From positions 1 through 64,000 of the forward strand of contig JAACTC010000010.1 of the NCBI GenBank assembly GCA_009993635.1: a stretch of 64,000 nt of DNA, in the 5' to 3' direction. The position numbers and the translations under genes are program-made. The stretch is from Erythrobacter sp. (GTDB lineage Bacteria; Pseudomonadota; Alphaproteobacteria; Sphingomonadales; Sphingomonadaceae). Positions 10,071-19,296 of this stretch are shown one piece after another (the stretch's first letter is position 1; each line of letters begins with the position of its first letter). The notes beneath the pieces were generated by a model. It worked only from the letters and a program-made list of their open reading frames with translations, searched no databases and had not been told where the DNA came from.

Positions 10071-11692
10071 CGGCGAACCATCAGCGCGGCATATGGCCCC
10101 AGCGACGTGCGGCTGGCATCGTTGACGGAACATATGGTCTCTCCTTCGGGGACGTCGTCGAGCGCGATCGCGTCTGTCGACAGATTGAACAGGCAGACGA
10201 TCCGCTGATCGCCGTGCTGGCGTTCGAGGCGGAGCAGGCTGCCCTGTGCATCGCACGCGGCGACCACGCCGTGATGCAGCGCAGGGTGCGCATTGCGCAG
10301 CGCGATCATCGCGCGCGTGTGCGCCAGCAGCGACTGCGCATCGTCGTCCTGCACGCGCACCGCGCGCGCTCGGTTTTCAAGCCCCAGCGGCAGCCACGGA
10401 CGGTCCGAACCGAAACCGCCGCAGGCGCAGTCTTCCCACGGCATGGGAGTGCGCGCGCCATCGCGTGCCAGCGTCAGCGGCCAGTTCGCGATTGCTTCGG
10501 GATCATGCAGCTGATCGAACGGAATATCGACCTGAAGCAGGCCCAGTTCCTCGCCCTGGTAGAGGATGATGTTGCCGCGCAGTGCCGCCAGCAGCGCCAC
10601 CTTCATCCGCGCGAAAATCTCGCGATGCTCGGGCGCGCACCAGCGTGACAGGGCGCGCGGAGCGTCGTGGTTCTCGAACGCCCAGCTGGGCCAGCCGATA
10701 CCTTCATCGGCAGGCCATTCGGCCAGTGCGGCGCAGACCAGCTGCGGGCTGAGCGCATCGGCATAGAGGAAATTGAACCCATAGGCCGAATTGAGCCGGG
10801 CATCCCCTTGCGTGAATGCCTTCATTTCGACCTCGGCTTCGTCACCGCCAACCTCGGCAACGGTGAAGATCGCGCGCGAATCCTTGCCGTAGCTATTGGT
10901 TACATCGCGAATGCGTTCGATGAAGCGGGGGATGTCGGGGTGCGACATATTGTGGATGCGAAGCTGGAAATCGAACGGGCGCGTGCGCGGTTTGTTGGAT
11001 GGGGGCGCAGGCGGATTGTCCCGAAGTTGCGGGTCGTGCATCGAGAAATTGAGCGCGTCGATCCGGAACCCGTCGACCCCGCGATCGAGCCAGAAACGGG
11101 CTACCGCCAGCAGCGCATCCTGCACCTGCGGGTTGTGCCCGTTGAGCTGCGGCTGGCTGCTGAGGAAATTGTGGAGGTAGTACTGGCCGCGCCGCGCATC
11201 CCAGGTCCACGCAGGCCCACCGAATACCGACTGCCAGTTCGAAGGCGGCGACCCATCGGGTTTTGCATCGGCCCAGACATACCAGTCGGCTTTCGGATTA
11301 TCGCGGCTGGCTCGGCTCTCGACGAACCATGCGTGCTCGTCCGAGGTATGCGAATAGACCTGATCGATCAGCACCTTGAGGCCAAGCTCATGGGCGCGAG
11401 ACACGACCCCGTCGAAATCTTCGAGCGTGCCGAAAATCGGATCGACATCGCAATAGTCGGCCACGTCGTAGCCGAAATCCTTCATCGGGCTGGTGAAGAA
11501 GGGCGAAATCCAGATCGCATCGACACCGAGCGAGGCAACATGATCGAGCTTTTGCGCGATCCCGGGAAGGTCGCCGATCCCGTCGCCATTGGCGTCCATG
11601 AAACTGCGCGGATAAATCTGATAGATCGCAGCCCCGCGCCACCAGGGCAGCTCCCGATCGGCTACGACAGCAGGGTCGATTGCGGTGCTCAT
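10067..11692 (-). CDS. Cytoplasmic GH13 alpha-glucosidase (maltase type)
   Basis: GH13 enzyme of 541 residues that splits maltose and short maltodextrins to glucose. It begins with IYQIYPRSF and then DANGDGIGDL, the hallmark of the oligo-1,6-/alpha-1,4-glucosidase subfamilies. The catalytic residues are visible in DGFRIDALNF (nucleophile Asp), TVAEVGG (acid/base Glu) and ENHDAPR (Asp). There is no signal peptide, so it works in the cytoplasm on sugars imported by the MFS carrier. ATG 11692 overlaps the upstream stop by one base (TGATG); upstream in-frame codons are shadow. Its neighbours place it between the periplasmic enzymes and glucokinase in the pathway. Confidence 0.92.
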   Translation of the reverse strand: MSTAIDPAVVADRELPWWRGAAIYQIYPRSFMDANGDGIGDLPGIAQKLDHVASLGVDAIWISPFFTSPMKDFGYDVADYCDVDPIFGTLEDFDGVVSRAHELGLKVLIDQVYSHTSDEHAWFVESRASRDNPKADWYVWADAKPDGSPPSNWQSVFGGPAWTWDARRGQYYLHNFLSSQPQLNGHNPQVQDALLAVARFWLDRGVDGFRIDALNFSMHDPQLRDNPPAPPSNKPRTRPFDFQLRIHNMSHPDIPRFIERIRDVTNSYGKDSRAIFTVAEVGGDEAEVEMKAFTQGDARLNSAYGFNFLYADALSPQLVCAALAEWPADEGIGWPSWAFENHDAPRALSRWCAPEHREIFARMKVALLAALRGNIILYQGEELGLLQVDIPFDQLHDPEAIANWPLTLARDGARTPMPWEDCACGGFGSDRPWLPLGLENRARAVRVQDDDAQSLLAHTRAMIALRNAHPALHHGVVAACDAQGSLLRLERQHGDQRIVCLFNLSTDAIALDDVPEGETICSVNDASRTSLGPYAALMVRR

Positions 11693-13506
11693 CAGCGGTC
11701 GACCTGTTCGCATACGGCCCAGCCGAAGGCGGGCAGTTCCAATCGCACGCTGCCCGGAGCGGTCACGCTCGCTGGGCACCGACCTGCCAGGGCGACGAGG
11801 CCGCGTGTGCGGTAATCCAGCTCTACGTCGCGCACGATCGGCTCGCTCGAGGTATTGTAGGCGATGAGCACGCGTTGCCCGCTATCGGGGTCGGTCCGCT
11901 GTACGGTGAAGAGCCCCGGCTCGCGATCATAGGTACCGATCTCGGTCAGCCCGCGGCGCAGAGCAGGATTGCCTGCGCGCACGCCCGCCAGCTGAGCGAT
12001 CGCGCGGTAGAGCGGATGGTCGGTGGCATAGTTTTGTTCCGCTGTGGTGGCATCCGTTCCGAGTAGCGCGTTGTCGTTGTACTGCGCGACCCGGCTCGGG
12101 AACATATCCTCGCGCGCCAGCTGGTCGTTCCCGTCCGAGATGAAGCCCTGTTCGTCACCGTAGTAGATCGTCGGGATGCCCCGTAGCGTCAGCAGCATGG
12201 CATGGCCGAGGAGTGTCCGCGCGAGTAGCTCGGCATTGTCGGCTTGAGGGTTCCCCTCGCGCACGAACATGGAAAAGCGGCCCATGTCGTGATTGCCCAA
12301 GAACGTCGGCAGGCGCAGCGCAGCCTGTGCGCCCCCTTCGTACAGCACATCGCCTTCCAGCATCCGGGCGAGCACCTCTGGCGATGCGTTCCCGGCGACG
12401 ACTTCTCGCACTGCGGACTGGAACGTGAAATCCAGCACGGCGGGCAGTTTGTCTCGCCGCGTATAGACGGCGAGCGGGCCGGGGGTCGGGCCGTCGACAT
12501 AGACCTCTCCGAAGATGAGGAAATTGTCGATCCCGTTGGCCTCTGCGCGCTCCTTCATCGCGGGGACGAAGGCCTGCCAGAACTCGGGATTGACGTGCTT
12601 CACCGTGTCGATCCGGAAACCGTCGATCCCGAAGCGATCGATCCATCCGCCGAAAATGTCGATCATCCCCTCGACGACGCGCGGATGCTCTGTCGCCAGA
12701 TCGTCCAATCCGGCAAAGTCCCCGTAGACGGCGCTTTCGCCCCACCATTCGCTGTTGCCGCGGTTGTGGTAGTAGATCGGATCGTTGAGCCAGGCGGGGA
12801 CCTTTATGTCCTTCTCCGCCTCGCGCACGAATGGCGTGTAGGCGAAATCGGGATCGGTCAGGCGCGACCAGTTGTCCAGGCTTGGGTCCGTATCGCCTGC
12901 GAAACCGGCGTTGATCGCCTTTCCGTTCGGGCCGCCGCGCGTCGAGTAGGGGAAGGCACCCTTGCTGCGATAGGCGTATTCACCCTCGGCATAGTCGATC
13001 ACATCGGCGGTGTGGTTGGTGATGATGTCCATGTAGACCTTCATCCCGCGTGCATGCGCAGCCTCGACGAAGGCCTTGAACTCCGCGTTGGTGCCGAAAT
13101 GCGGATCGACCGAAGTGAAATCGGTCACCCAGTATCCGTGATAGCCTGCGCTTTCGTCCCCCGCCGGCCCTTGCACGGGCTTGTTCTTGAAGATCGGCGC
13201 AAACCATATCGCGGTCACGCCCATTCCCTGGATGTAATCGAGCTTTTCGGTAAGCCCCTTCAGGTCTCCGCCGTGGTAGAAGCCCTTGTGCGTTGGGTCG
13301 TAACCGCTGAGCAGCCGGTCTGCCGGATAGCCGCCGAGGTCATTCGCCCCGTTTCCATTGGCGAAGCGATCGGGCAGGACGAAATAGATGACCTCGTCGG
13401 TCTGCGGTCGTGCGCGAAGGCTCTCTTCGGCCGGATCGTTCGCCGCGAGCGGCGGGGCCGCCAGCAAGGCCGACGCGGCGAGCATCAGGGAAAGCGATTT
13501 CATCAT
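11692..13506 (-). CDS. Periplasmic GH13 alpha-amylase family protein
   Basis: Secreted GH13 amylase or neopullulanase-like enzyme of 604 residues. A signal peptide rich in Leu and Ala ends PPLAAN near residue 22. The barrel motifs are YFVLPDRFANG (start of the barrel), DIITNHTAD, DGFRIDTVKHVN (nucleophile Asp), IFGEVYVD (acid/base Glu) and FLGNHDMGRF. It would trim maltodextrins in the periplasm after TonB-dependent uptake. The start ATGATG at 13506 (or 13503) overlaps the halogenase 2 stop and has GAGG 8 bases upstream. The C-terminal beta domain is present. Exact specificity (alpha-amylase, cyclodextrinase or maltogenic) cannot be fixed by eye. Confidence 0.9.
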   Translation of the reverse strand: MMKSLSLMLAASALLAAPPLAANDPAEESLRARPQTDEVIYFVLPDRFANGNGANDLGGYPADRLLSGYDPTHKGFYHGGDLKGLTEKLDYIQGMGVTAIWFAPIFKNKPVQGPAGDESAGYHGYWVTDFTSVDPHFGTNAEFKAFVEAAHARGMKVYMDIITNHTADVIDYAEGEYAYRSKGAFPYSTRGGPNGKAINAGFAGDTDPSLDNWSRLTDPDFAYTPFVREAEKDIKVPAWLNDPIYYHNRGNSEWWGESAVYGDFAGLDDLATEHPRVVEGMIDIFGGWIDRFGIDGFRIDTVKHVNPEFWQAFVPAMKERAEANGIDNFLIFGEVYVDGPTPGPLAVYTRRDKLPAVLDFTFQSAVREVVAGNASPEVLARMLEGDVLYEGGAQAALRLPTFLGNHDMGRFSMFVREGNPQADNAELLARTLLGHAMLLTLRGIPTIYYGDEQGFISDGNDQLAREDMFPSRVAQYNDNALLGTDATTAEQNYATDHPLYRAIAQLAGVRAGNPALRRGLTEIGTYDREPGLFTVQRTDPDSGQRVLIAYNTSSEPIVRDVELDYRTRGLVALAGRCPASVTAPGSVRLELPAFGWAVCEQVDR

Positions 13507-15044
13507 GCGGTTATCCTCGTCGGTACCTGCTCGCGGTGGCGGGGCATGCACATGGCCCGCAGGAATTCCGCATGGCCCGACATTGCGCCGATGGTCTGGT
13601 CGATGCCCCGCTCGATTTCGCCGAGCATTTTCGCAAGATCTTCGGGCGGCATATCGTCTGCCAGGGGATGATAGGCATCGGGCATCACATTCTGCCCGAC
13701 GAACACCTGCAGCCATCCTTCGGCGGTGAACAGTTCTTCATGTTCGCGGTGGATGAAGCCGCCTGCGCGAAACTGCTCGATCTTCGCGGTGAGCGTGTCG
13801 GGCAGATCCATGTCCCGGCAGCGATCCCAGAAGGCTTCGCCGACGCGCGCATTGGCGGCATAGTGCAGGATCAGGAAGTCGCGAATGCGGGTCCACTCAA
13901 AGCTCGCCTGGCGGTTGAATTCCGCGATCAGCGCGGGGGCCGGGTCTTTGCCCGGGAGCATCGAGAGGAACCGGGCGATCGAGGACTGGATCAGGTGGAT
14001 GCTGGTCGATTCCAGCGGCTCCATGAAACCGGCAGCCAGCCCCAGTGCCAAACAATTGTCGACCCATTGGTGCCGCCGCATGCCGGTGGTGAAGCGCAGC
14101 CGGTTGGGATCGGCCAGTGGCTTGCCATCCAGATTGGCCAGCAGCGTCGCCTCGGCTGCCTCATCCGACATGAATGCGCTGCAATAGACGTGCCCGTTGC
14201 CGATCCGGTGCTGTAACGGGATCCGCCACTGCCAGCCGGCCTCGCGCGCGGTGGCGCGGGTGTATGGCGTGAAATCTCCGTGAGTCGAGCAGGGCACCGC
14301 GACCGCGCGATCGCACGGCAGCCAGTGCGACCAGTCCTCGAACCCGCTGGCCAGCTCCTGCCCGATCAGCAAGGCGCGAAAACCGCTGCAATCGATGAAG
14401 AAGTCGCCTGAAATCCGCTGGCCGTCGTCCAGCACGACGGCGGCGATAGCACCGGTGGGAGCATCGCGTTCGACCGAAGAAACCCGGCCTTCGATCCGCG
14501 TTGCGCCGTGCTGCTCTGAAATGCGGCGCAGGTAAGCAGCGTAGAGCGATGCGTCGAAATGATAGGCCCACGGCATATCGGGCGCAGGCCTGCCCGGAGC
14601 AGCCTGCCCGATCTGCATCTTGTGCGCGCGCGCCGCGCGTTCGTTGAGCGAATAGGTGGAAAGCGGCCCGCCGATGCCCTCGGCCTGAGCGCGCAGCCAG
14701 TAGTGGTGGAAGGGAAGCAGCCCCGCACCGCGCCCGATATTGCCGAACGCATGCATATAGCCGTCGCTGCCGTCGGCGGTCGGCGCACCCCACCCGACGA
14801 ATTCGATGGCCAGCTTGAAGCTTGCCTTTGTCTCGCGCAGGAACTCCGCCTCGTCGATGCCGAGTGCGCGATTGAACAGCCGGATCTGGGGGATGGTCGC
14901 TTCGCCGACGCCGACGGTTCCGATTGCGTCGGATTCGATCAGCGTCACCTTGCGGCTGGTCAGCCGGGCAAGCGCGGCCGCAGCCATCCAGCCGGCGGTG
15001 CCACCGCCGACGATGACCGTGTGCTGATCCTTCACGCGACCCAC
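13503..15044 (-). CDS. Tryptophan-halogenase-family flavoprotein 2
   Basis: Second PrnA-like flavoprotein of the locus, 513 residues. It has the FAD motif GGGTAGW (residues 13-19), GVGEATIPQ, the catalytic Lys equivalent in ASFKLAIEFVGW, the signature GWQWRIPL and the Glu of FMEPLESTSIH. It is clearly diverged from the copy at 6523-8031, so this is not a recent duplication. The start is GTG 15044 with AGGAGG 9 bases upstream; GTG 15035 is an alternative. It is the first gene after the TonB receptor, separated from it by 122 bases holding a hairpin. A role in modifying a sugar-linked or aromatic ligand is possible but nothing in the sequence shows it. Confidence 0.85.
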   Translation of the reverse strand: MGRVKDQHTVIVGGGTAGWMAAAALARLTSRKVTLIESDAIGTVGVGEATIPQIRLFNRALGIDEAEFLRETKASFKLAIEFVGWGAPTADGSDGYMHAFGNIGRGAGLLPFHHYWLRAQAEGIGGPLSTYSLNERAARAHKMQIGQAAPGRPAPDMPWAYHFDASLYAAYLRRISEQHGATRIEGRVSSVERDAPTGAIAAVVLDDGQRISGDFFIDCSGFRALLIGQELASGFEDWSHWLPCDRAVAVPCSTHGDFTPYTRATAREAGWQWRIPLQHRIGNGHVYCSAFMSDEAAEATLLANLDGKPLADPNRLRFTTGMRRHQWVDNCLALGLAAGFMEPLESTSIHLIQSSIARFLSMLPGKDPAPALIAEFNRQASFEWTRIRDFLILHYAANARVGEAFWDRCRDMDLPDTLTAKIEQFRAGGFIHREHEELFTAEGWLQVFVGQNVMPDAYHPLADDMPPEDLAKMLGEIERGIDQTIGAMSGHAEFLRAMCMPRHREQVPTRITA

Positions 15045-15125
15045 GCTTCTCTGCCTCCTCGTCCCAAACCGCCGCCGTGTCCCGCGTATCGCCCCGGCGG
15101 AGCAAGGAACCAGGCGTTGCATTGG

Positions 15126-15156
15126 GGGGAGACGATGCGCGCGGCACCGTCTCCCC
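15126..15156 (-). terminator. Intercistronic hairpin after the TonB receptor
   Basis: A perfect 9-bp stem, GGGGAGACG with CGTCTCCCC, and a 13-base loop lie 10 bases past the TonB receptor stop. There is no T-run on the leftward strand, so it is more likely a leaky terminator or mRNA-stabilising hairpin than a full stop. It would let the receptor be made in excess over the enzymes downstream. Confidence 0.5.
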
Positions 15157-15166
15157 GCAATCCGGA

Positions 15167-17902
15167 TTAGCGGAACTTGTAGGTGAAGCCTGCGAGGAAG
15201 CGACGCCCGTAGATCTGGTAATCGACCACCTGGAGGCGGTTGTTCCCGATCGAGGCGAAGCGTTCGTCGGTCAGGTTCTGACCTTGGAGATAGAGCGACA
15301 GTCCATCGAGGGGGCCGCTTTCGAAGTCGTACCCGATCTGCGCATCCACGATCGTCTCGCCCAGCGCAGTACGCCGCGTGGGGGTGCCGCCGAAGCCGGT
15401 GAAGTCGCCCAGGAATTCGGACCGGTAGCGCACGCTGCCGCGCGCATCGAAGCCACCTTTCTCGAAGAACAGCGTGCCGTTCGCGACCCATTCCGAATAG
15501 CCCGGGATGGTGGTGATGTTGCCGTTCTGGTCCTCAACCTCGGTCTTGGTGTAGCCGACGCCGCCGGTCACGCCGAAGCCCGAAAGCGTCTGGGTGAACA
15601 CGTCGAAGGGCAGGGTGATTGCCGCTTCCGCACCGTACAGCTTGCCGCCGCCGGTATTGGTCGGCCGCTCGATCGTGCCTATCGTGGGCAGAGCCGGGAA
15701 GCCGGCGGCACCTGCGGGCGCAGGGAAGCTGCCGTAATCGAAGGGCACCCGATCGGTGAAGATGAAGCTCTTGATGTCCTTGTAGAACAGCTGGAGCGAG
15801 ATCACGCCGTTGCTGCCTCCGAAGTACTGTTCGACATTCAGGTCGAAAGCATTGGCCCGGTAGGGGCGCAATTCGGGGTTGCCGCTGCTGCCACGGATGA
15901 GGCCGCCGGGCACGGTGGTGTCGATGCCATAATTGGTCGACAGCCGCATGTCGTCGATCCGGGGACGCATGATCTCGCGCGCCGCGGCGAAGCGGATCAC
16001 GGTGTTGCTGGGCAGGCGCAGCGCCAGGTTGAGGCTGGGCAGGACGTCCCAGTATTCCGCACCCATCGTACGCGACTGGGGGCCGGTCGGCGGGAAGATC
16101 AGGCCGGTCGATTTCTGGACCGTGTTGATCGCCTGAACGCCGAAATTCCCGGTCAGGGTCGTTGCGCCCAGATCCTGCTCGATGTTGGCCTGCAGGAAAG
16201 CGGTCATCAGCTTTTCGGAGAAGTTGAAGTTCTTCGAAAGCACGTCGGTCGCCGCACCGGGGCCGGTCGTAACCCGCGGTTCCAGAGCAAGGACGCCCTC
16301 GGCGATCAGCTGGCGCGGATCGTAGCTGACGATCGGGCCGAGGCCGAGATAGGTGAGGTCGGTCGGCTCAAGCAGGAACTGCGACGGGATGGTGATTTCG
16401 GTCGCGCCGCCCGGCAGCCGCACGAATGCCTCGTCTGCCACCAGCGACTTCTGGCGGCTGGTGTAGTTGAGGCCGAAATCGACGCCGCTGATTAAGCTGT
16501 CGTAGAAATCCTTGCCGATCGCGACGCGGATCTGCGACAATTCGTCGTCGATGATGCGGTTGTTCTGGTAGCCAGCCTGCGGGATCACCCCGCCACCCCA
16601 GCCGAGCGGGTCGGTCAGGACGATCAGCGCCGGGTCCGAATAGTTGAGCGTCGGGCTGAAGATGGTGCCCGTTTCGGTCGAGGTGAAGCCGATCGTGTCC
16701 GCAGCACCCACACCGCCGCCAAAGCCGGTGCCCGAATAGCTTTCGATGCTCAGCTCGTTACGATCGGTGCGCGAATAGCCGTAATCGAACATCGCGCTCC
16801 AGCCATCGTCGCCTTCGTATTCGACGTTGAGGCCGCCGGAGAAAAGCTCTGCCTGCCGCTGGAACACATCGTTGCGGACGACGCCCTGCACGCCGTTGAA
16901 GGTGCCCGAGCTTACGAAACCGTCATCGGCGGTGCCGACGGTGAAGGGGTTGCTGAAGCCCAGCGGCAGTTCGATGCCGCGCTTCGACTGGTCGTCATCG
17001 AAGTCGGAATAGAAGCCGTCGAGCGTGACCATCCAGTTGGGCGCCGGCTCCCACTGCAGGGTGCCGGTCAGGCCCAGCCGTTCGAGGCTGGTGGAGGTGA
17101 CGTAGCTCTTCGAACCGCCGATGACCGAAGGATCCGCCGCGGTGCCTGCCCCGGCATAGCCCCAGGCATTGAATTCCTGCAGCTGGTAGGGTTCGTTGGT
17201 ATAGGACGCCGACAGCGCGACGCCGATCGTATCGTTGGCGAACTGATCGACATAGGTGGCGTTTGCGCGATAGCCGTATTCATCCGAGCCCGCGTTGAGC
17301 GCGCCGATGTCGGCCCAGCTGCCGCGTGCACCGAAGGCGATCACCTGCTGGTTCAGATCCAGCGGACGGATGGTGCGCACGTCGATCGTGCCGACCAGGC
17401 CCTGACCGACCAGCGAGGCGGACGGCGATTTGTAGACGATGACCTGATTGACGACTTCGGCCGGATACTGGTCGAACTCGACCGCGCGGACGTCGCTGGT
17501 GGAGGTCTGCTCGCGGCCGTTCAGGAGCGTTTGCGAGAAGTCGGGGCCGAAACCGCGAATGGCGATCACGTTGGCGCGGCCATTGAGCCGCTGCGAGGTT
17601 ACGCCGGGAAGGCGGGCGATCGATTCACCGATAGAATTGTCGGGCAGCTTGCCGATGTCTTCGGCGGTGACCGATTCGAGGATCAGATCGCTGTTCTTCT
17701 TCTCGGCGACTGCGGTTTCCAGCGACTGGCGAAAGCCGCTGACGATGATGACGTTTTCTTCCACCGTGTCGTCATCTTCGGGAGCGGGGCTGGCGGGTTC
17801 GCTATCCTGCGCCAGGGCCGCAGCAGGCGCGAGCCCGCTGGCCATGGCGATCGCGAATGCGGTCACGCTCATGCCCGAGTGAATCTTGCTACGAATAGAC
17901 AT
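15167..17902 (-). CDS. TonB-dependent receptor, likely maltodextrin uptake (MalA-like)
   Basis: Outer-membrane TonB-dependent receptor of 911 residues. A signal peptide ends AAALAQ near residue 32, followed by an acidic linker and the sequence VIIVSGFRQSLETA, typical of sphingomonad and Caulobacter carbohydrate receptors. The plug domain (about residues 60-170, with LPGVTSQRLNGR and IRGFGPDFSQTLLNGRE) is followed by the 22-stranded barrel ending in a terminal Phe-Arg. GGAGGG lies 6 bases before ATG 17902. It heads the leftward operon of amylases and glucosidases and is divergent from the LacI regulator. By analogy to Caulobacter MalA it should import maltodextrins; this is inference from context. 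The divergent intergenic region carries a probable LacI operator. Confidence 0.9.
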   Translation of the reverse strand: MSIRSKIHSGMSVTAFAIAMASGLAPAAALAQDSEPASPAPEDDDTVEENVIIVSGFRQSLETAVAEKKNSDLILESVTAEDIGKLPDNSIGESIARLPGVTSQRLNGRANVIAIRGFGPDFSQTLLNGREQTSTSDVRAVEFDQYPAEVVNQVIVYKSPSASLVGQGLVGTIDVRTIRPLDLNQQVIAFGARGSWADIGALNAGSDEYGYRANATYVDQFANDTIGVALSASYTNEPYQLQEFNAWGYAGAGTAADPSVIGGSKSYVTSTSLERLGLTGTLQWEPAPNWMVTLDGFYSDFDDDQSKRGIELPLGFSNPFTVGTADDGFVSSGTFNGVQGVVRNDVFQRQAELFSGGLNVEYEGDDGWSAMFDYGYSRTDRNELSIESYSGTGFGGGVGAADTIGFTSTETGTIFSPTLNYSDPALIVLTDPLGWGGGVIPQAGYQNNRIIDDELSQIRVAIGKDFYDSLISGVDFGLNYTSRQKSLVADEAFVRLPGGATEITIPSQFLLEPTDLTYLGLGPIVSYDPRQLIAEGVLALEPRVTTGPGAATDVLSKNFNFSEKLMTAFLQANIEQDLGATTLTGNFGVQAINTVQKSTGLIFPPTGPQSRTMGAEYWDVLPSLNLALRLPSNTVIRFAAAREIMRPRIDDMRLSTNYGIDTTVPGGLIRGSSGNPELRPYRANAFDLNVEQYFGGSNGVISLQLFYKDIKSFIFTDRVPFDYGSFPAPAGAAGFPALPTIGTIERPTNTGGGKLYGAEAAITLPFDVFTQTLSGFGVTGGVGYTKTEVEDQNGNITTIPGYSEWVANGTLFFEKGGFDARGSVRYRSEFLGDFTGFGGTPTRRTALGETIVDAQIGYDFESGPLDGLSLYLQGQNLTDERFASIGNNRLQVVDYQIYGRRFLAGFTYKFR

Positions 17903-18236
17903 TCATTGCCCTCCAAATCGCCGCTATCCGCTCTTTCGCGGATTGATCGGTCCCATCCTCTGCCGTCAGCGGACCTGCATTATTCGACACAGGTTCCGTC
18001 GTGCGACTCACGCAATAGGATCGGGCAAAGCGGATCAGGAAGACAGCATACGTATACGCAACAAGTGGGCGGTTTGGCGCTGTTGCAAATTTGCCATGGC
18101 CGACGGGCAAAGCCGGCATCGGTCCGCGCCGCTCCCCCAAAGAGCGCATTTTGGCGGGGTTGCGACTGGCGTTGCGCGAGAAATCCATTACCCCTGACAA
18201 CAGACGGACCGATACACGGCCGGGGCAGGAGAGGAC
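17903..18236. promoter_or_regulatory. Divergent control region between TonB receptor and lacI
   Basis: This 334-base gap holds the promoters of the leftward sugar operon and of the rightward lacI gene. It is less GC-rich than the flanking genes and carries the CGTATACG motif at 18046-18059. lacI is preceded by GGAGAGG just before its ATG. No unambiguous -35/-10 pair could be assigned by eye and no small ORF is convincing. Confidence 0.6.
18046..18059. promoter_or_regulatory. Putative LacI-family operator, copy 1
   Basis: The sequence GCATACGTATACGC has an 8-bp palindromic core CGTATACG. A 14-base match with one difference occurs at 19297-19310 before the MFS gene. The copy lies 144 bases upstream of the TonB receptor start and 178 bases upstream of lacI. 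Repetition before both arms of the locus suggests binding by the encoded LacI protein. Confidence 0.55.
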
Positions 18237-19265
18237 ATGGGCCGCAGGCCGACTGGCAAGCCGACGAGCTTCGACATCGCCTATCGTGCGGGTGTTTCGC
18301 AGCCCACAGTCAGCCGGGCGCTGCGGGGCGACAAGTCGGTCAGCCAGGCAACGCGCGAACGGATCGAACAGATTGCCCGCGAACTCAATTATGCGGTCGA
18401 TCGCAACGCCTCCTCGCTTCGCTCGCAGCGGTCAAACACCATCGCATTGCTGTTCTTCGAGGATCCGACCCCCGACGAAAGCATGATCAATCCGTTCTTT
18501 CTGGCAATGCTCGGTTCGATCACGCGGGCTTGTGCCAACCACGGGCTCGACCTGCTGATCTCCTACCAGCGGATGGAGGACGACTGGCACACCAAGTACC
18601 ACGATTCGATGCGGGCGGACGGGCTCATCCTGCTGGGTTACGGCGACTGGACGACCTATGAGGCGCGGCTGCGCGAACTGGTGCGCCAGGGAACGCACTT
18701 CGCGCGCTGGGGGTCGGTCAGCAGCGACACCAGCGGCGCAACGATCGGGTCCGATAATCTGGGAGCAGGGCGGGCAGTGGCGGAACACCTGCTGGGCAGT
18801 GGCCGCCGACGCGTTGCCTTTATCGGCCATGCGGACGGGCACTATCCCGAATTCGCCCACCGGTACGACGGTTTGTGCGCCGGGCTGCGCGACGCCGGGA
18901 TCGAGCCGGATCGGGCCCTGCAGCGCGATGCGATCACCACGCAGGAGGTGGGCCGCTCTGCCACGCAGGATCTGATTGCCAGTGGCGAACGCTTCGATGC
19001 CATCTTTGCGGGCAGCGACCTGATCGCGATCGGCGCCATGCAGGCTTTGGCCGAGGCGGGGCTTTCCGTTCCGCAGGATGTGGCGGTGGTCGGTTTCGAC
19101 GATATTCCCGCCGCCAGTCTCACCAGCCCGCCGCTGACCACGATCCAGCAGGATACCAAAGCTGCCGGGGAACGGCTGGTGGAAACCTTGATCGCGCAGA
19201 TCGAGGGAGAGGAAACGCCGCCCGTGCGATTGCCGACGCGGTTGGTCGTGCGCGCGAGCAGCTAG
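18237..19265 (+). CDS. LacI-family transcriptional regulator of the maltodextrin locus
   Basis: LacI/GalR regulator of 342 residues. The N-terminal helix-turn-helix is at about residues 11-35 ([22 protein letters not shown]) followed by the hinge helix [10 protein letters not shown]. The periplasmic-binding-protein-like sensor domain contains the usual [13 protein letters not shown] and [19 protein letters not shown] blocks. GGAGAGG precedes ATG 18237. It lies between the two arms of the locus and probably represses both until maltose or a maltodextrin binds, as MalI does in Caulobacter. The proposed operators are at 18046 and 19297. Confidence 0.92.
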   Translation: MGRRPTGKPTSFDIAYRAGVSQPTVSRALRGDKSVSQATRERIEQIARELNYAVDRNASSLRSQRSNTIALLFFEDPTPDESMINPFFLAMLGSITRACANHGLDLLISYQRMEDDWHTKYHDSMRADGLILLGYGDWTTYEARLRELVRQGTHFARWGSVSSDTSGATIGSDNLGAGRAVAEHLLGSGRRRVAFIGHADGHYPEFAHRYDGLCAGLRDAGIEPDRALQRDAITTQEVGRSATQDLIASGERFDAIFAGSDLIAIGAMQALAEAGLSVPQDVAVVGFDDIPAASLTSPPLTTIQQDTKAAGERLVETLIAQIEGEETPPVRLPTRLVVRASS

Positions 19266-19296
19266 CACCGTCGCCACCGCGCCCGCACGCATCAGT

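Noticed and set aside
6523..15044. A halogenated natural-product cluster
   Set aside because: No peptide synthetase, polyketide synthase, tailoring enzyme or flavin reductase accompanies the two halogenase homologues; all neighbours are sugar genes.
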